Positions 53,516 to 64,000 are shown, numbered from the stretch's first letter. The stretch is DNA of 64,000 nucleotides from Streptomyces odontomachi (GCF_024435355.1 NZ_JAMJWG010000006.1:348708-412707); one strand, 5' to 3'. Numbers and translations are program-made. The notes: generated by a model not told the origin, from the sequence alone.

Positions 53516-54313
53516 ATGGCGGCCATGGACGACATGATCGACGCCACCGCACTGACCGAGCGGTTCCTCCGGGACGGCTTCGTCAAGATCGAGCAGGCGT
53601 TCCCCACCCGGGTCGCCGCGGACGCGGCGCGGCTCCTCTGGCGGGAGACCGGCTGCGACCCGGAGGATCCGGCCACCTGGAACCGCCCGGTGCACTGGAT
53701 CGGCGGCCTGTCCGACGGCCCGTTCGCAGCCGCACCCAACTCGGCCGCCCTGCACGCGGCGTACGACGTCCTGGTCGGCCCGGGCCGCTGGGAGCCGCGG
53801 TACTCGCTGGGCAGTTTCCCGCTGCGCTTCCCGCACCCCGAGGAACCGGACGACGCGGGGTGGCACATCGAGGGCAGCTACCAGCCCGAGGGCGCGAACT
53901 GGTACTACACCAACCTCCGTTCCAAGGACCGCGCCCTGCTGATGCTGTTCCTGTTCAGCGAGGTACGCGAGCAGGACGCACCGACCCGCATCCGGGTCGG
54001 CTCGCACATCGACATACCGCCGCTGCTGGAGCCGTACGGGGAGGCGGGCGTCTCGGGGCTCAGGATCGCGGCACGGATCGACGCCGCGTCCGCGCACCGG
54101 CCCGTCGTGCACGCCACCGGCCACCCCGGCGACGTCTACCTCTGTCACCCGTTCCTGGTGCACGCCGCGCAGCCGCACCACGGCACCCGGCCGCGGTTCA
54201 TGGCGCAGCCGCCGCTGTACCCGGCGGTGCCGTACGAGCTCGACCGGCCCGACGGGGACTACTCACCGGTCGAGCGGGCCATCCGCAGGGGTCTCGCGGC
54301 CGGGGCCCGGTGA
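53516..54313 (+). CDS. Phytanoyl-CoA dioxygenase (PhyH)-like Fe(II)/2-oxoglutarate oxygenase
   Basis: The 265-residue protein fits the PhyH pattern: GFVKIEQAFPTRVAADAARLLW at the start, GWHIEGSY as the first metal motif, then GDVYLCHPFLVHAAQPHHGTRPRF with the distal His and 2-oxoglutarate-binding Arg. The acid ligand appears to be Glu (HxE) instead of the commoner HxD. The substrate is unknown. The ATG at 53516 or 53525 could be used; neither has a clear ribosome site. Confidence 0.8.
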   Translation: MAAMDDMIDATALTERFLRDGFVKIEQAFPTRVAADAARLLWRETGCDPEDPATWNRPVHWIGGLSDGPFAAAPNSAALHAAYDVLVGPGRWEPRYSLGSFPLRFPHPEEPDDAGWHIEGSYQPEGANWYYTNLRSKDRALLMLFLFSEVREQDAPTRIRVGSHIDIPPLLEPYGEAGVSGLRIAARIDAASAHRPVVHATGHPGDVYLCHPFLVHAAQPHHGTRPRFMAQPPLYPAVPYELDRPDGDYSPVERAIRRGLAAGAR

Positions 54314-54344
54314 GCGGCACCCGGCCGGCAGGGCGGCGTACGGG

Positions 54345-54650
54345 TCAGAGCGCGCCATGGCTCGAGGCGAGTTCCTCGACGCGCCCGGCCAGGCCGAAGT
54401 CGAGTTCGGTGACCTTGCCGCCGACGCTGTGGGTGTTCACGGTCAGGGCGACGGTATTGTAACCGAGCGTCAACTCGGAGTGGTGGCCCAGCTCTTCCTG
54501 CACCTGCGCGATGTGCACCACCATCGCGGTCGCGGCGAAGTGCGAACCGAGCTGGTAGGAACGGGCCAGCCGGTCGCCGTCCAGGGTCCAGCCGGGCAAC
54601 CGGGCGAGCCGGTCCGTGATCTCCTCCTGCGACAACGCTTCGACGGCCAT
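54345..54650 (-). CDS. 4a-hydroxytetrahydrobiopterin dehydratase (pterin-4a-carbinolamine dehydratase)
   Basis: The 101-residue protein has the PCD/DCoH signature: LPGWTLDGDRLARSY, FAATAMVVHIAQVQEELGHHSELTLGYNTV (partial), with the HHSE stretch of the pterin site, and VNTHSVGGKVTELDF. It recycles the pterin cofactor of aromatic amino acid hydroxylases. The ATG follows AGAGGAG. No pterin-dependent hydroxylase is in the window. Confidence 0.9.
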   Translation of the reverse strand: MAVEALSQEEITDRLARLPGWTLDGDRLARSYQLGSHFAATAMVVHIAQVQEELGHHSELTLGYNTVALTVNTHSVGGKVTELDFGLAGRVEELASSHGAL

Positions 54651-54855
54651 GCCCGCACTCCTCTCGTACGCCCGGTGCCCGCTCCGGCCTCGGCGGGCCG
54701 GCCTGAGGCGGGTCAGGACCGCCCGGCCGACCGTGATCCAGACTGCCACAGGGACCGCGCGTCGGTCTCGGCGCGTACGGCATCCGGTGCACCGGCGACA
54801 CCCCATCCGGTTCCGCCGATCGGGTACTCCGTGTGCGGGGGCGTAACCTACCGTC

Positions 54856-55722
54856 GTGCGTATGACCACCGCCCCCTCCCCTTCCCGGACGGCCCGACCC
54901 GCGAACAGCGTGGGGCCGCTGCTGCGCGGCTGGCGCGAACGACGGCGGGTGAGCCAGCTGGAGCTCGCCCTGCGCGCAGGATCGTCGGCGCGGCACATCA
55001 GCTTCGTGGAGACCGGGAGGTCCCGGCCGAGCGAGGAGCTGATCCTGCGCCTCGCCGGCCATCTGGACGTGCCGGTGCGCGAGCGCAACGCGCTGCTCAT
55101 CGCGGCCGGTTACGCACCCCGCTTCCCCGAGACCCCGCTGGACGACCCGAACCTGTCCGCGCTCCGGGACGGCATCGAGCGACTGCTGGCCGGCTACGAG
55201 CCCTACCCTGCGCTCGTCGTCGACGCGACCTACGACGTGCTGGCCGCCAACCGCGGGATCGCGATGCTGATGGAGGGCCTGCCCGAAGACCTGCTGGCCC
55301 CGCCGCTGAACGCGATGCGGCTCACCCTGCACCCGCGGGGCCTGGCACCGCGCATCCTCAACCTGCGGGCGTGGCGTGGGCATCTGCTGGCCCAGATGGA
55401 GCGCCGCATGGCCCTCGAACGGTCCGACGCGCTACGGGCGGTGTACGAGGAGGTCGCCGGTTACCCGGTCGCGGCGCCCGGGGCGGACGGTGTCGCCCCG
55501 GAGGCCGCCGGTGCGGTGGACGGCGACGGTCCGGTCGACGGTGCCGTGCCGGTCTTCGCCCTGCCGATGCGGATCGCACACGACGGCCGGGTGCTGTCCT
55601 TCGTCTCCTCGATCTCGACGTTCAACACGCCCATGGACGTGACGGTGGCCGAGCTGGCCATCGAGACGTTCCTGCCGGCGGATCCGCCCACGGCGGCGTA
55701 CCTGCGCTCCCTGACGCCCTGA
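54856..55722 (+). CDS. XRE-family regulator with MmyB-like ligand domain
   Basis: The 288-residue protein has an XRE helix-turn-helix near 20-85 (LLRGWRERRRVSQLELALRAGSSARHISFVETGRSRPS, partial) and a PAS-like MmyB ligand-binding domain (PALVVDATYDVLAANRGI, FNTPMDVTVAELAIETFLPAD). Members often lie beside oxidoreductase genes. The GTG at 54856 and ATG at 54862 are both possible; a TAACCT -10 is only seven bases upstream, so the message may be leaderless. Confidence 0.85.
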   Translation: MRMTTAPSPSRTARPANSVGPLLRGWRERRRVSQLELALRAGSSARHISFVETGRSRPSEELILRLAGHLDVPVRERNALLIAAGYAPRFPETPLDDPNLSALRDGIERLLAGYEPYPALVVDATYDVLAANRGIAMLMEGLPEDLLAPPLNAMRLTLHPRGLAPRILNLRAWRGHLLAQMERRMALERSDALRAVYEEVAGYPVAAPGADGVAPEAAGAVDGDGPVDGAVPVFALPMRIAHDGRVLSFVSSISTFNTPMDVTVAELAIETFLPADPPTAAYLRSLTP

Positions 55723-55738
55723 CCTGGCGGACCACGCG

Positions 55739-57619
<1,881 letters not shown>

Positions 57620-57669
57620 GTCCGTCCCCTTTCCGCCGACCCGGTCTCGTTACCCTCTCCAGCACAAAA

Positions 57670-57690
57670 CTTGAGTGCCCTCTTGTCAAG
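57670..57690. promoter_or_regulatory. HAIR-like element (HspR site) upstream of dnaK
   Basis: CTTGAGT-N7-TGTCAAG matches the HspR consensus CTTGAGT-N7-ACTCAAG with two changes in the right arm, 51 bases before the start codon. Confidence 0.7.
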
Positions 57691-57810
57691 TATGGGTGGG
57701 GCAGGATTCGAGTACCCCGATCAGTGCGGGTCACGCGGGGTGGGAGCGGGTCACGCAGGGCGGTCGGCCCGCACACGGCGGGCCGACGGCCGGGTCGTGA
57801 CCGTGCGGAT

Positions 57811-57838
57811 GGTCCGGGGCCCACGGGGACCCCGGACC
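57811..57838 (-). terminator. Hairpin after the osmC-type gene
   Basis: GGTCCGGGG and CCCCGGACC pair over a ten-base loop just beyond the OsmC stop. Confidence 0.7.
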
Positions 57839-57842
57839 GGGA

Positions 57843-58268
57843 TCAGGCCAGCTTGGCGCTGAGCGTGATCGTGGTGCCGGCCAGCGCCTGGCTGACCGGG
57901 CAGTTCGCCTTGGCCTCCTCGGCGGCGGCCACGAACGCGGCCTCGTCGATCCCCGGGACCTCGCCCTGCACGGTGAGGTGGATGCCGGTGATCCCCGTGC
58001 CGGGCTGGAAGGTCACGTCGGCCGAGGTGGTCAGCCGGGTGGGCGGATTGCCGGCGCCGGTCAGACCGTGCGAGAGGGCCATGGAGAAGCAGCTGGAGTG
58101 GGCCGCCGCGATCAGCTCCTCGGGGCTGGTCTTGCCGTTCGCCTGCTCGGCCCGGGCCGGCCAGGAGACCGGCTGCTCGCCGATGCCGGAGGAGTCGAAG
58201 GTGACGAGGCCCTTGCCCTCGGCCAGGTTGCCTTCCCATACGGTGTGTGCGGAACGCGTGGTTGCCAC
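57843..58268 (-). CDS. OsmC/Ohr-family peroxiredoxin
   Basis: The 141-residue protein has the two redox cysteines of the OsmC family, in HSSCFSMALS and KANCPVSQAL. It has the N-terminal phrase SAHTVWEGNLAEGKG typical of the OsmC subgroup. It reduces organic hydroperoxides with lipoylated or thiol donors. The GTG at 58268 has GGAAGGGA upstream; an extension to 58382 is unlikely. Confidence 0.9.
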   Translation of the reverse strand: MATTRSAHTVWEGNLAEGKGLVTFDSSGIGEQPVSWPARAEQANGKTSPEELIAAAHSSCFSMALSHGLTGAGNPPTRLTTSADVTFQPGTGITGIHLTVQGEVPGIDEAAFVAAAEEAKANCPVSQALAGTTITLSAKLA

Positions 58269-58422
58269 GGCGGAATTCCCTTCCCAGAACTGTGCACGAC
58301 TTCCGTCGGCCCCCATCCGATCACACACCGGTCGCGCACATCGACTCCCCCGGGCACCACTTGGCGCACCACTCGCGCACACCCTGCGCGCCTACGCGTC
58401 CGCCGCGCCGTGGGCCGGCGGC

Positions 58423-60234
58423 TCACCGCACCCGGAAGACGGGCCCGCGCGGCGTGAACGGCAGCGTGGCGCCGGGCGGCACCAGGTAGGCGTGCTCCCG
58501 CCGCACCCGCAGCACATCGCAGTCGCCGTCGGTGATCACCAGCAGGGGCGCGCTCGGCGGGAAGTCGTCGGCCCGCTGGAGCAGGTCGATCCCGGGTTGC
58601 AGGACGGTGCCGCCGCGCCCGCGTACCCGCACCCGCTCGGCGATCTCGGTCACCGGCAGATAGCCCGCGTCATGCGGCGCGGCGTCGCAGAAGACGACGC
58701 GCGCCGCCGGAACGTCACGTGCCTGCGCGTACGAGGCGATCGCGCCGAGGGCCTTGCCGAGCAGGACCCGGCCCATCGAACCCGAGGTGTCGAGCAGCAC
58801 GCCGAAGGTGCAGCGGGCCACCTCCTCCGGCGGGAAGTACCGGCCGGCCCGCGGGATGTCCGGCGTCGACGCCTGCCGGCGGGCCGGCCTGGCGAAGCTG
58901 CGCACCGGCTCGGGTCGGGGCACGAACTCGTCGAACCAGCGGGCCAGCCGGGCGTCCCAGGGCAGCGGCGGATGGCTGAGGGCGCGGATCTCCTCCACGA
59001 GCCCGGCGGGCAGCAGCCCGCGCTCCTGACGCTGGTGCAGGTCGAACCCCTGGATCAGGCCGCGGCGGTAGAAGGTGTCCAGGTCGACGTAGTCGTGCGG
59101 GCGGCGGACCGGCGGCTCGCCGAGGATGTCGCCCCGGCCCTTGCCGCGCAGGGTGGCGAGACGGCGCATCCGGCGCAGGTCGGTGGTGATCCGGTCGTAC
59201 ACCTCCTCCGCCGAGAGACCCGCGAGCTGTGCGTCGTACAGCAGCCCCTCGGGCATGTCTCCGACGTCCATCTCCCGAAGCCAGCCGTTGATCACATAGT
59301 CGGCGGCGACGTTGAAGAGGTACGGGTCCCGGCCGCCGCACCGCTCACCGTGACGCAACGCGGCGTGCAGCAGTTCGTGGCCGAGGATGAACCGCCACTC
59401 CTCGCTGGTGTACCGCCGTACCGGGTTGATGTAGATCTCGCCCGCCTCCGGGCTGACGGCGGCCACGGAGATGTCGTGGGCGCGGGCCAGCTCCGCGTCG
59501 GCGACCAGGGTGATGCCGGCGGCGATGCCGCCGAGCAGCGGGTACGACGAGACGAACCAGTTGAGGGCGGCCTGCCAGGGACGCAACGGCGCCGCACCGT
59601 CGCGCAGCGACTCCCGGCGGCCACCCGCCATGTCCATGGCCGCCGACATGGTGCGGGTCAGCGCGTGCGCGAAGGCGATCTGCCAGTCCGTGGGCTGCTG
59701 GTTCCCCCAGCTGCCGGCCCACGGCAGCAGCACCTGGTCCGGCGCGCCGCCCGCGGTGCCGCAGTGGGTGTAGGCGGCCGGGATGCCGTCCCGCCGCCAG
59801 CGCGCGGCAAGCTGCTCCTCGTCGCCGTCCGGGTAGGAGCCCGGCAGATCCTCGGGTGTCTCGCCGACGGAGAAGGTGAGCAGGAAGCGGTTGACGACGG
59901 CGCAGCGGGCGGCCAGGTCGTAGCGGTCGGGCTGGACGCGCTGCCCGGAGGCGGCCGGGACATGGCCGAAGCCGAGGTGGAGCACGCAGTGCGCGAGTGC
60001 CCACGCCCAGGCGGCGGGTTCGGCGCGCCGGGCGGGATCGATGTGCAGGGCGCCGTTGGAGTCGACGCGCACGAGGCCCTGCCGAGGGGTGTGAGGGCAG
60101 TCCTCCTCGCGGCAGACCTTGGCGTCCAAGGCGGCCAGCGCCGGATTGGCCCACGCCCGCCGCATGCCTTCCGTGAACGCCTCGAGGGCCTGCTTGTGCC
60201 GCTCGGCCATGGCCTGCCGGCGGCCGCGGCTCAC
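58423..60234 (-). CDS. VWA-like domain protein with a putative metallopeptidase motif
   Basis: The 603-residue protein has LGHELLHAALRHGER (HExxH with third ligand candidates) in its middle and a C-terminal VWA-like domain with the MIDAS start DTSGSMGRV and later VITDGDCD. This is the DUF2201/VWA_2 type of predicted metallopeptidase, usually encoded with a MoxR ATPase, as here. No signal peptide or membrane segment is visible. The pair probably acts as a chaperone or insertion system, but no target is evident. The ATG overlaps the MoxR stop by four bases. Confidence 0.8.
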   Translation of the reverse strand: MSRGRRQAMAERHKQALEAFTEGMRRAWANPALAALDAKVCREEDCPHTPRQGLVRVDSNGALHIDPARRAEPAAWAWALAHCVLHLGFGHVPAASGQRVQPDRYDLAARCAVVNRFLLTFSVGETPEDLPGSYPDGDEEQLAARWRRDGIPAAYTHCGTAGGAPDQVLLPWAGSWGNQQPTDWQIAFAHALTRTMSAAMDMAGGRRESLRDGAAPLRPWQAALNWFVSSYPLLGGIAAGITLVADAELARAHDISVAAVSPEAGEIYINPVRRYTSEEWRFILGHELLHAALRHGERCGGRDPYLFNVAADYVINGWLREMDVGDMPEGLLYDAQLAGLSAEEVYDRITTDLRRMRRLATLRGKGRGDILGEPPVRRPHDYVDLDTFYRRGLIQGFDLHQRQERGLLPAGLVEEIRALSHPPLPWDARLARWFDEFVPRPEPVRSFARPARRQASTPDIPRAGRYFPPEEVARCTFGVLLDTSGSMGRVLLGKALGAIASYAQARDVPAARVVFCDAAPHDAGYLPVTEIAERVRVRGRGGTVLQPGIDLLQRADDFPPSAPLLVITDGDCDVLRVRREHAYLVPPGATLPFTPRGPVFRVR

Positions 60235-61292
60235 CGGCGGGCCTCCACCAGGCGCGGCATGTCACGGGCCGCGTCGACCAGGAACCACGCGGGCAGCACC
60301 GGGTTGCCGTCGGCGTCGTCGGCGATGACGGTCTGGGCGACCTCCACCGAGATCTCGGCGAGCTGCACCAGCAGCGCCTTGGCGCGGTAGGCCGTCTGCC
60401 GTCCCTGGGCGCTGACGTGTTCCTTGCTCGCCGGCAGCTCCTTGATCAGCCGACCGCGGAACGCTTCGGCGAGGTAGTAGAGCAGATCGCGGTCCTCGAC
60501 GCGGCGCGGCCAGGAGGCGTCGCCTTTGATGATCGCCTCGATGCCGTACGCATGCCGCACGATCTTGACGTAGCCGCAGAAGGCGACCGCGTGCGCCGGA
60601 GTGAGCGTGCCGTGTGCGATCACCTTCAGGGTGTTCTCGTCCAGGGTGGGCCCGAAGGAGTGCAGCGCGTCGGAGAGCATGTGCCAGGAGCGCGGCGTGG
60701 AGAACGGCTCCTCGGTCTTCGGCGGCTTCGACCACAGGTGGTCGGGCCGGTCGGTGAGGTGGTCCAGGATCCACGGGTGGATGCCGTGCCCGGCGGCCCA
60801 GGCGAGCCAGTCGGTCGGCGACGCCTCCAGGTGCACATGAGTGAGGCGGTTGACCAGGGCTGAGGCGAGCGGGCGGGCCAGGGCGTTGTCGGTGCTGCGG
60901 TTGCCCGCACCGATCACGATGGAGCCCTGCGGAAGCTCGTAGCCGCCGATGCGGCGGTCCAGGATCAGCGAGTAGAAGGCCTTCTGCACATCGGGCGTTG
61001 CGGCGTTCAACTCGTCGAGGAACAGGCAGTAGGGCTCGTCACGCGCGATGGCCTCCGGCGGGCAGAACACCGAACGCCCGTCCCTGATCTGCGGCACCCC
61101 GATCAGGTCCTCGGGCGCCAGTTGAGTACCGAGCAGACTCACACACTCCAGACCCAACGACTCGGCGAAGTCCCGCACCAGCGAGGACTTGCCGATCCCC
61201 GGCGCGCCCCACAGGAAGACGGGCCGCACGGTGGCCAGACCGAGCAGCAACTCGGGTATCCGGGCGGGAGATACGGTGACGGCTGCCTGCAC
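60231..61292 (-). CDS. MoxR-type AAA+ ATPase
   Basis: The 353-residue protein has Walker A WGAPGIGKSS, Walker B LFLDELNAATPDVQKAF (with the AAA sensor following), and a MoxR-like GAGNRSTDNA. The C-terminal part is helical. The GTG at 61292 follows AAGGAG by five bases. It is translationally coupled to the VWA/metallopeptidase gene, a recurrent pair in which the AAA+ ring and VWA protein assemble or activate a client. Confidence 0.86.
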   Translation of the reverse strand: MQAAVTVSPARIPELLLGLATVRPVFLWGAPGIGKSSLVRDFAESLGLECVSLLGTQLAPEDLIGVPQIRDGRSVFCPPEAIARDEPYCLFLDELNAATPDVQKAFYSLILDRRIGGYELPQGSIVIGAGNRSTDNALARPLASALVNRLTHVHLEASPTDWLAWAAGHGIHPWILDHLTDRPDHLWSKPPKTEEPFSTPRSWHMLSDALHSFGPTLDENTLKVIAHGTLTPAHAVAFCGYVKIVRHAYGIEAIIKGDASWPRRVEDRDLLYYLAEAFRGRLIKELPASKEHVSAQGRQTAYRAKALLVQLAEISVEVAQTVIADDADGNPVLPAWFLVDAARDMPRLVEARR

Positions 61293-61450
61293 AGGGCTCC
61301 TTCGTGAGATCGGCTTACGAACAGTGTGGGCGGCCGCCGTTCGCGACGCAGTCGAATTTTCCGCGCCTGTGGCACACACGCGACAAACGCCACCGCCTGG
61401 AGACACCCCGCTGCCGCAAAACCCCCACCCCGCCAACGCCAACGGCGCCG

Positions 61451-63646
61451 TCAGTGCGGTGGCGACCCGACCGTCTCATCGGACGCGGCGGCAGGTGCCG
61501 TCCCACCGGAACCGTCAGGGCGCCGGGCGGCCTGCCGCGGCAGCCGGGGCGCAGCGGCCTCCCCGAGCCAGCGTCGGAACACCCCGTGCAGTCGCTCGGC
61601 GCCGACCAGCGGCACACCATCGGCATCGGGTGCGGACAAGGAACACGGCCACAGCAGGAACGGCTCCCCCTGGGCGCCGCCGAGCCCGCCGTGCGAGCCG
61701 ATCTGCTCCTCGAACGCGAGGACTTCGCCGGTGACGGGGTCGTACCGGGAGTTGACCATGATGTCGGCGGCGTGCGGAAAGGTGTGGGTGCGGCGCACCG
61801 CGGCCACGGCACCGGGACCGAACCCGGCGAGCGGCCCCGGGTCCTCGTCGAGCCCGGACAGCGGCAGCACGGCACCGTGCGGGCCGAGCACGACGCCGCC
61901 GTGCCGCTCGTCGGCGACCAGCACGAAGCCGACCCCCGGATGGTCGGCCAGGGTCGCCAGCAACGCAGGGTGGCGCCGTTCGATCTCCTGCCGCGTCATC
62001 CGATGCGGCACATCGGCAAATGAAACCAACCCGAGATTGCCGGAGGCCAACACGACAGGCTCGCGGCGCCGCGCCGGACGCCCCCGCAAGGCGCTCCCCT
62101 CACCCTCCTCGACGGGTCGCCCCAACGCGGCACGCGCCGCACCGCGCGCCTCGGCACCGCTCGGGGTGCCCGCCGGCCGCCCGGCACCGGTCGGTGCATC
62201 CGCGGCCCGGCGCGGCACGGGCAGACCACAACCGTCCCGAACGAGGTCACCGAGAGCCTCCCCGAACCGCCCGCGGAAGGTCTCGCCAGGGCTCTGCCCG
62301 TGGTCGGACAGGACCACGATCCGGTAAGGCCGAGGCGCGTGCTGCGCCACCTCGTCAAGGAGGGCGAGCGACCGGTCAAGTCTCCCCAGCACCTTGAACG
62401 CGTCCCGGCTGTACGGCCCCGAGTGGTGCGCCACCTCGTCATAGGCGACCAGGTCGGCGTAGACGGCGGTGCGGCCGACCAGCATGTCGCCGATCACCGC
62501 GGCGACCACCACGTCACGCTCGACGACGGTGGCGAAGGCGCGGATGAGCGGGTAGAGCCCGCCGCGCGAGACCCGCGGCCGGTCACCGCGCAGCCGCGCC
62601 CCGACGGCCTGGGTCACCTCGCGCACCACCTCAGCCACGAACGACACGGCGGTGCGCACCGCGTTGGCCGGGTCGCGGAAGTAGGCGAAGTAGCCGGCGC
62701 GGGAACGGCTGCCCGGGGCGCGGCGCGCCGTCGTCGACAGCACCAGGGCGAGCTGTTGGGCGCCGCCACCGAACAGGTTGCCCCGGCTTGCGCCGTCGGT
62801 GCCCAGGAGCCCCGCGTCACCGGTGCGCACGGTGGCGCGACGCTGCAACTCGTGGGCGCTGCTGGGCCGATTGCACACCACCACCTCACCGGTGTCCTTC
62901 TCGTACCACCGAAACGCCGGCACATCGTGGTTGGAGCCGTGCAGGATGCCGAGTTGGCTGGCGCCGGTCTGGCTGGACCAGTCGGTGCGCCAGCGGGTCA
63001 GCCGATGAGTGCCTCGTCGGCTGTCCTCCGTTTCCCCCTCCCGGTGCCGGCCCAACCAGCGGGCGACGGTGGGCATCAGCCCCTCGTCCACGGCCCTGTC
63101 CAGCACGTCGTGGCCGACGCCGTCGAGCTGTACGAAGACGGTGCCGGGGGTGGTCGGGTACGGGCCTGCGCGGCGCCGGCGACGGCCGGCGAGCCGGGAG
63201 AGCCTGCGCCGGTAGGCGGCGTCGTCGTGCACGGTCAGGGCCGTGCCGGTGGCCGACGCCACGGCGGACATCGCGGCGGCCACCACGACCGCGGTCTCCC
63301 AGGCGGCGCCGCCCCGGCCCGACGGGTTGAGTCGCAGGGCGAGCAGCAGCAGCGAGCCGTTGAGGAAGAACACCAGCAGGCCGAGGACCAGCGCCGGCAC
63401 CAGCAGCAGGGCGCGGACGAGCAGCGGCCACACCAGTGCCTGGAGCACCCCGAAGCCGCCGGCGCCGAGGGCGGCGGTCACCGCGATGCGGGTGATGCTG
63501 TCGCCGTGGGGGGACTCCAGGCGGAAGTCGGGCAGCAGGGCGGCGAGGGTCAGCATGGTGGCGGTGGCGACCGCCCACACCGCGAGCATGCGCCACATTG
63601 CGGCGCCCGCCCTGCGCCATCGCTCCGCGCTCCCGCGCCCGGTCAC
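61451..63646 (-). CDS. Membrane-anchored alkaline-phosphatase-fold hydrolase
   Basis: The 731-residue protein starts with four membrane segments (about 18-145, small-holin-like arrangement), followed by an alkaline-phosphatase-superfamily domain: TVFVQLDGVGHDVLDRA as the first metal motif, then RTAVYADLVAYDEVAHHSGPYS, VLSDHGQSPGETF, and a late AADIMVNSRYD. Phosphodiesterase or nucleotide-pyrophosphatase activity is likely. The GTG at 63646 follows GGGAGG. The usual Thr/Ser nucleophile was not placed with certainty; RTDWSSQTGASQLG is a candidate. Confidence 0.8.
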   Translation of the reverse strand: MTGRGSAERWRRAGAAMWRMLAVWAVATATMLTLAALLPDFRLESPHGDSITRIAVTAALGAGGFGVLQALVWPLLVRALLLVPALVLGLLVFFLNGSLLLLALRLNPSGRGGAAWETAVVVAAAMSAVASATGTALTVHDDAAYRRRLSRLAGRRRRRAGPYPTTPGTVFVQLDGVGHDVLDRAVDEGLMPTVARWLGRHREGETEDSRRGTHRLTRWRTDWSSQTGASQLGILHGSNHDVPAFRWYEKDTGEVVVCNRPSSAHELQRRATVRTGDAGLLGTDGASRGNLFGGGAQQLALVLSTTARRAPGSRSRAGYFAYFRDPANAVRTAVSFVAEVVREVTQAVGARLRGDRPRVSRGGLYPLIRAFATVVERDVVVAAVIGDMLVGRTAVYADLVAYDEVAHHSGPYSRDAFKVLGRLDRSLALLDEVAQHAPRPYRIVVLSDHGQSPGETFRGRFGEALGDLVRDGCGLPVPRRAADAPTGAGRPAGTPSGAEARGAARAALGRPVEEGEGSALRGRPARRREPVVLASGNLGLVSFADVPHRMTRQEIERRHPALLATLADHPGVGFVLVADERHGGVVLGPHGAVLPLSGLDEDPGPLAGFGPGAVAAVRRTHTFPHAADIMVNSRYDPVTGEVLAFEEQIGSHGGLGGAQGEPFLLWPCSLSAPDADGVPLVGAERLHGVFRRWLGEAAAPRLPRQAARRPDGSGGTAPAAASDETVGSPPH

Positions 63647-63780
63647 TCGCCGCCTCCCTTCTCGCCCGTTCCGGCCCAGGTCAGCGGCTGCGGGCCTGAT
63701 CCAGCGTAGCCGTCTGGGGAGACGTCCCCGCGGCGCGTGGGGTTGACCCCACGCGCCCGTCCCCGGGAGTGCTCCGGTCG

Positions 63781-63906
63781 CACGTGACCGTGGGTCGTGG
63801 CTGGGCCGTTCGTCCGGGTGCCCGGAACCGTTCACGTGACCGTACGTCGTGGCTACGCCGGTCGTCCGGGGTGCCCGGAACCGTTGCACGTGACCGTGCG
63901 TCGTGG
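63781..63906. repeat. Tandem repeats of 52-54 bp
   Basis: CACGTGACCGT followed by GTCGTGGC recurs at 63781, 63833 and 63887. The first two units continue through GTCCGGGTGCCCGGAACCGTT with small changes; the third is partial. Confidence 0.85.
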
Positions 63907-63918
63907 CCTGTGCCCACC

Positions 63919-63937
63919 CGTTCCGCCCTGCGGAACG
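63919..63937. repeat. Short perfect hairpin in a GTGCCCAC/GCCCAC-flanked element
   Basis: CGTTCCGC-CCT-GCGGAACG has eight-base perfect arms and lies between TGCCCAC and TGCCCAC. I recall this as a common interspersed Streptomyces element. Confidence 0.6.
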
Positions 63938-64000
63938 ACTGCCCACAGAAGGTTTGGGGTGCCCCCTTGTCCCTGGGGTGCCGAAGGGCCGCCTTCGGTG

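Larger units (their letters stand above)
63647..64000. other. 354-bp gene-free end of the window
   Basis: No gene is supported. It holds the upstream region of the phosphatase-fold gene, the 53-bp repeats and an interspersed hairpin described separately. Confidence 0.6.

Noticed and set aside
61451..63646. Prophage holin gene
   Set aside because: The small-holin-like membrane part is only the N-terminus of an alkaline-phosphatase-fold protein and no phage gene is nearby.

Overview
The window is high-GC actinobacterial chromosome, almost certainly Streptomyces. The grounds are pervasive G/C third positions, GTG and TTG starts, TTA (bldA-type) codons limited to regulator and secondary-metabolism genes, a monomeric isocitrate dehydrogenase, a GH75 chitosanase behind a CsnR-like palindrome, and a HAIR-like element before dnaK. 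No rRNA, tRNA, CRISPR or insertion sequence was seen.

Region 1 (1-19450) is a catabolic regulon. It holds an ABC importer with two solute-binding lipoproteins, an EutA-type reactivase homologue with a bicupin protein, a three-component Rieske oxygenase (ferredoxin, oxygenase, detached FAD reductase), a PanB-like aldolase, an alpha/beta hydrolase, an RpiB-type isomerase, a 4,5-dihydroxyphthalate-decarboxylase-like protein, a zinc alcohol dehydrogenase, and LigK-like and LigJ-like enzymes of the 4,5-cleavage (oxalomesaconate) route. A FadR-type GntR regulator ends it. Copies of TGGTNNNACCA, three perfect and three imperfect, lie in five promoter regions including the regulator's own, which suggests one regulon. 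The substrate is unknown: no classical ring-cleavage dioxygenase is present.

Region 2 (19602-28978) concerns formate and possibly oxalate. It has a second GntR regulator and an OFA-family oxalate/formate-type transporter with its small partner. Divergent to these is an operon with a ketopantoate-reductase-like protein, an NAD-dependent molybdenum formate dehydrogenase and FdhD. The formate dehydrogenase alpha subunit is split in two and reordered: its C-terminal catalytic part comes first, then a NuoE-NuoF fusion, then its N-terminal iron-sulfur part.

Region 3 (29372-37106) is a compact RiPP-like cluster. It contains a LuxR regulator with two TTA codons, a GliT/TrxB-like dithiol oxidoreductase, a 39-residue precursor ending Cys-Cys, a radical SAM/SPASM enzyme (one TTA codon), a B12-binding radical SAM enzyme with a CX4CX2C cluster motif, an HFCD flavoprotein (LanD/EpiD type) and an MFS exporter. 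No lanthipeptide dehydratase is present, so the combination does not match a RiPP class I can name. It is my main candidate for an undescribed system.

Region 4 (37215-64000) is mostly housekeeping and exported functions: a MarR regulator with a quinone-oxidoreductase-like enzyme, a secreted sialidase with a LamG-like domain, a BASS transporter with a LysR regulator, monomeric isocitrate dehydrogenase, a double-domain Lrp regulator, a DHA2 exporter, an acyl-CoA synthetase, an aldo/keto reductase, chitosanase, a methyltransferase, a PhyH-like oxygenase, pterin dehydratase, an XRE regulator, a DnaK paralogue, OsmC, a MoxR/VWA pair and a membrane-anchored alkaline-phosphatase-fold protein. Repeats include a 124-bp tandem array at 10995-11444, a long palindrome at 6121-6196 and about 53-bp repeats at 63781-63906.
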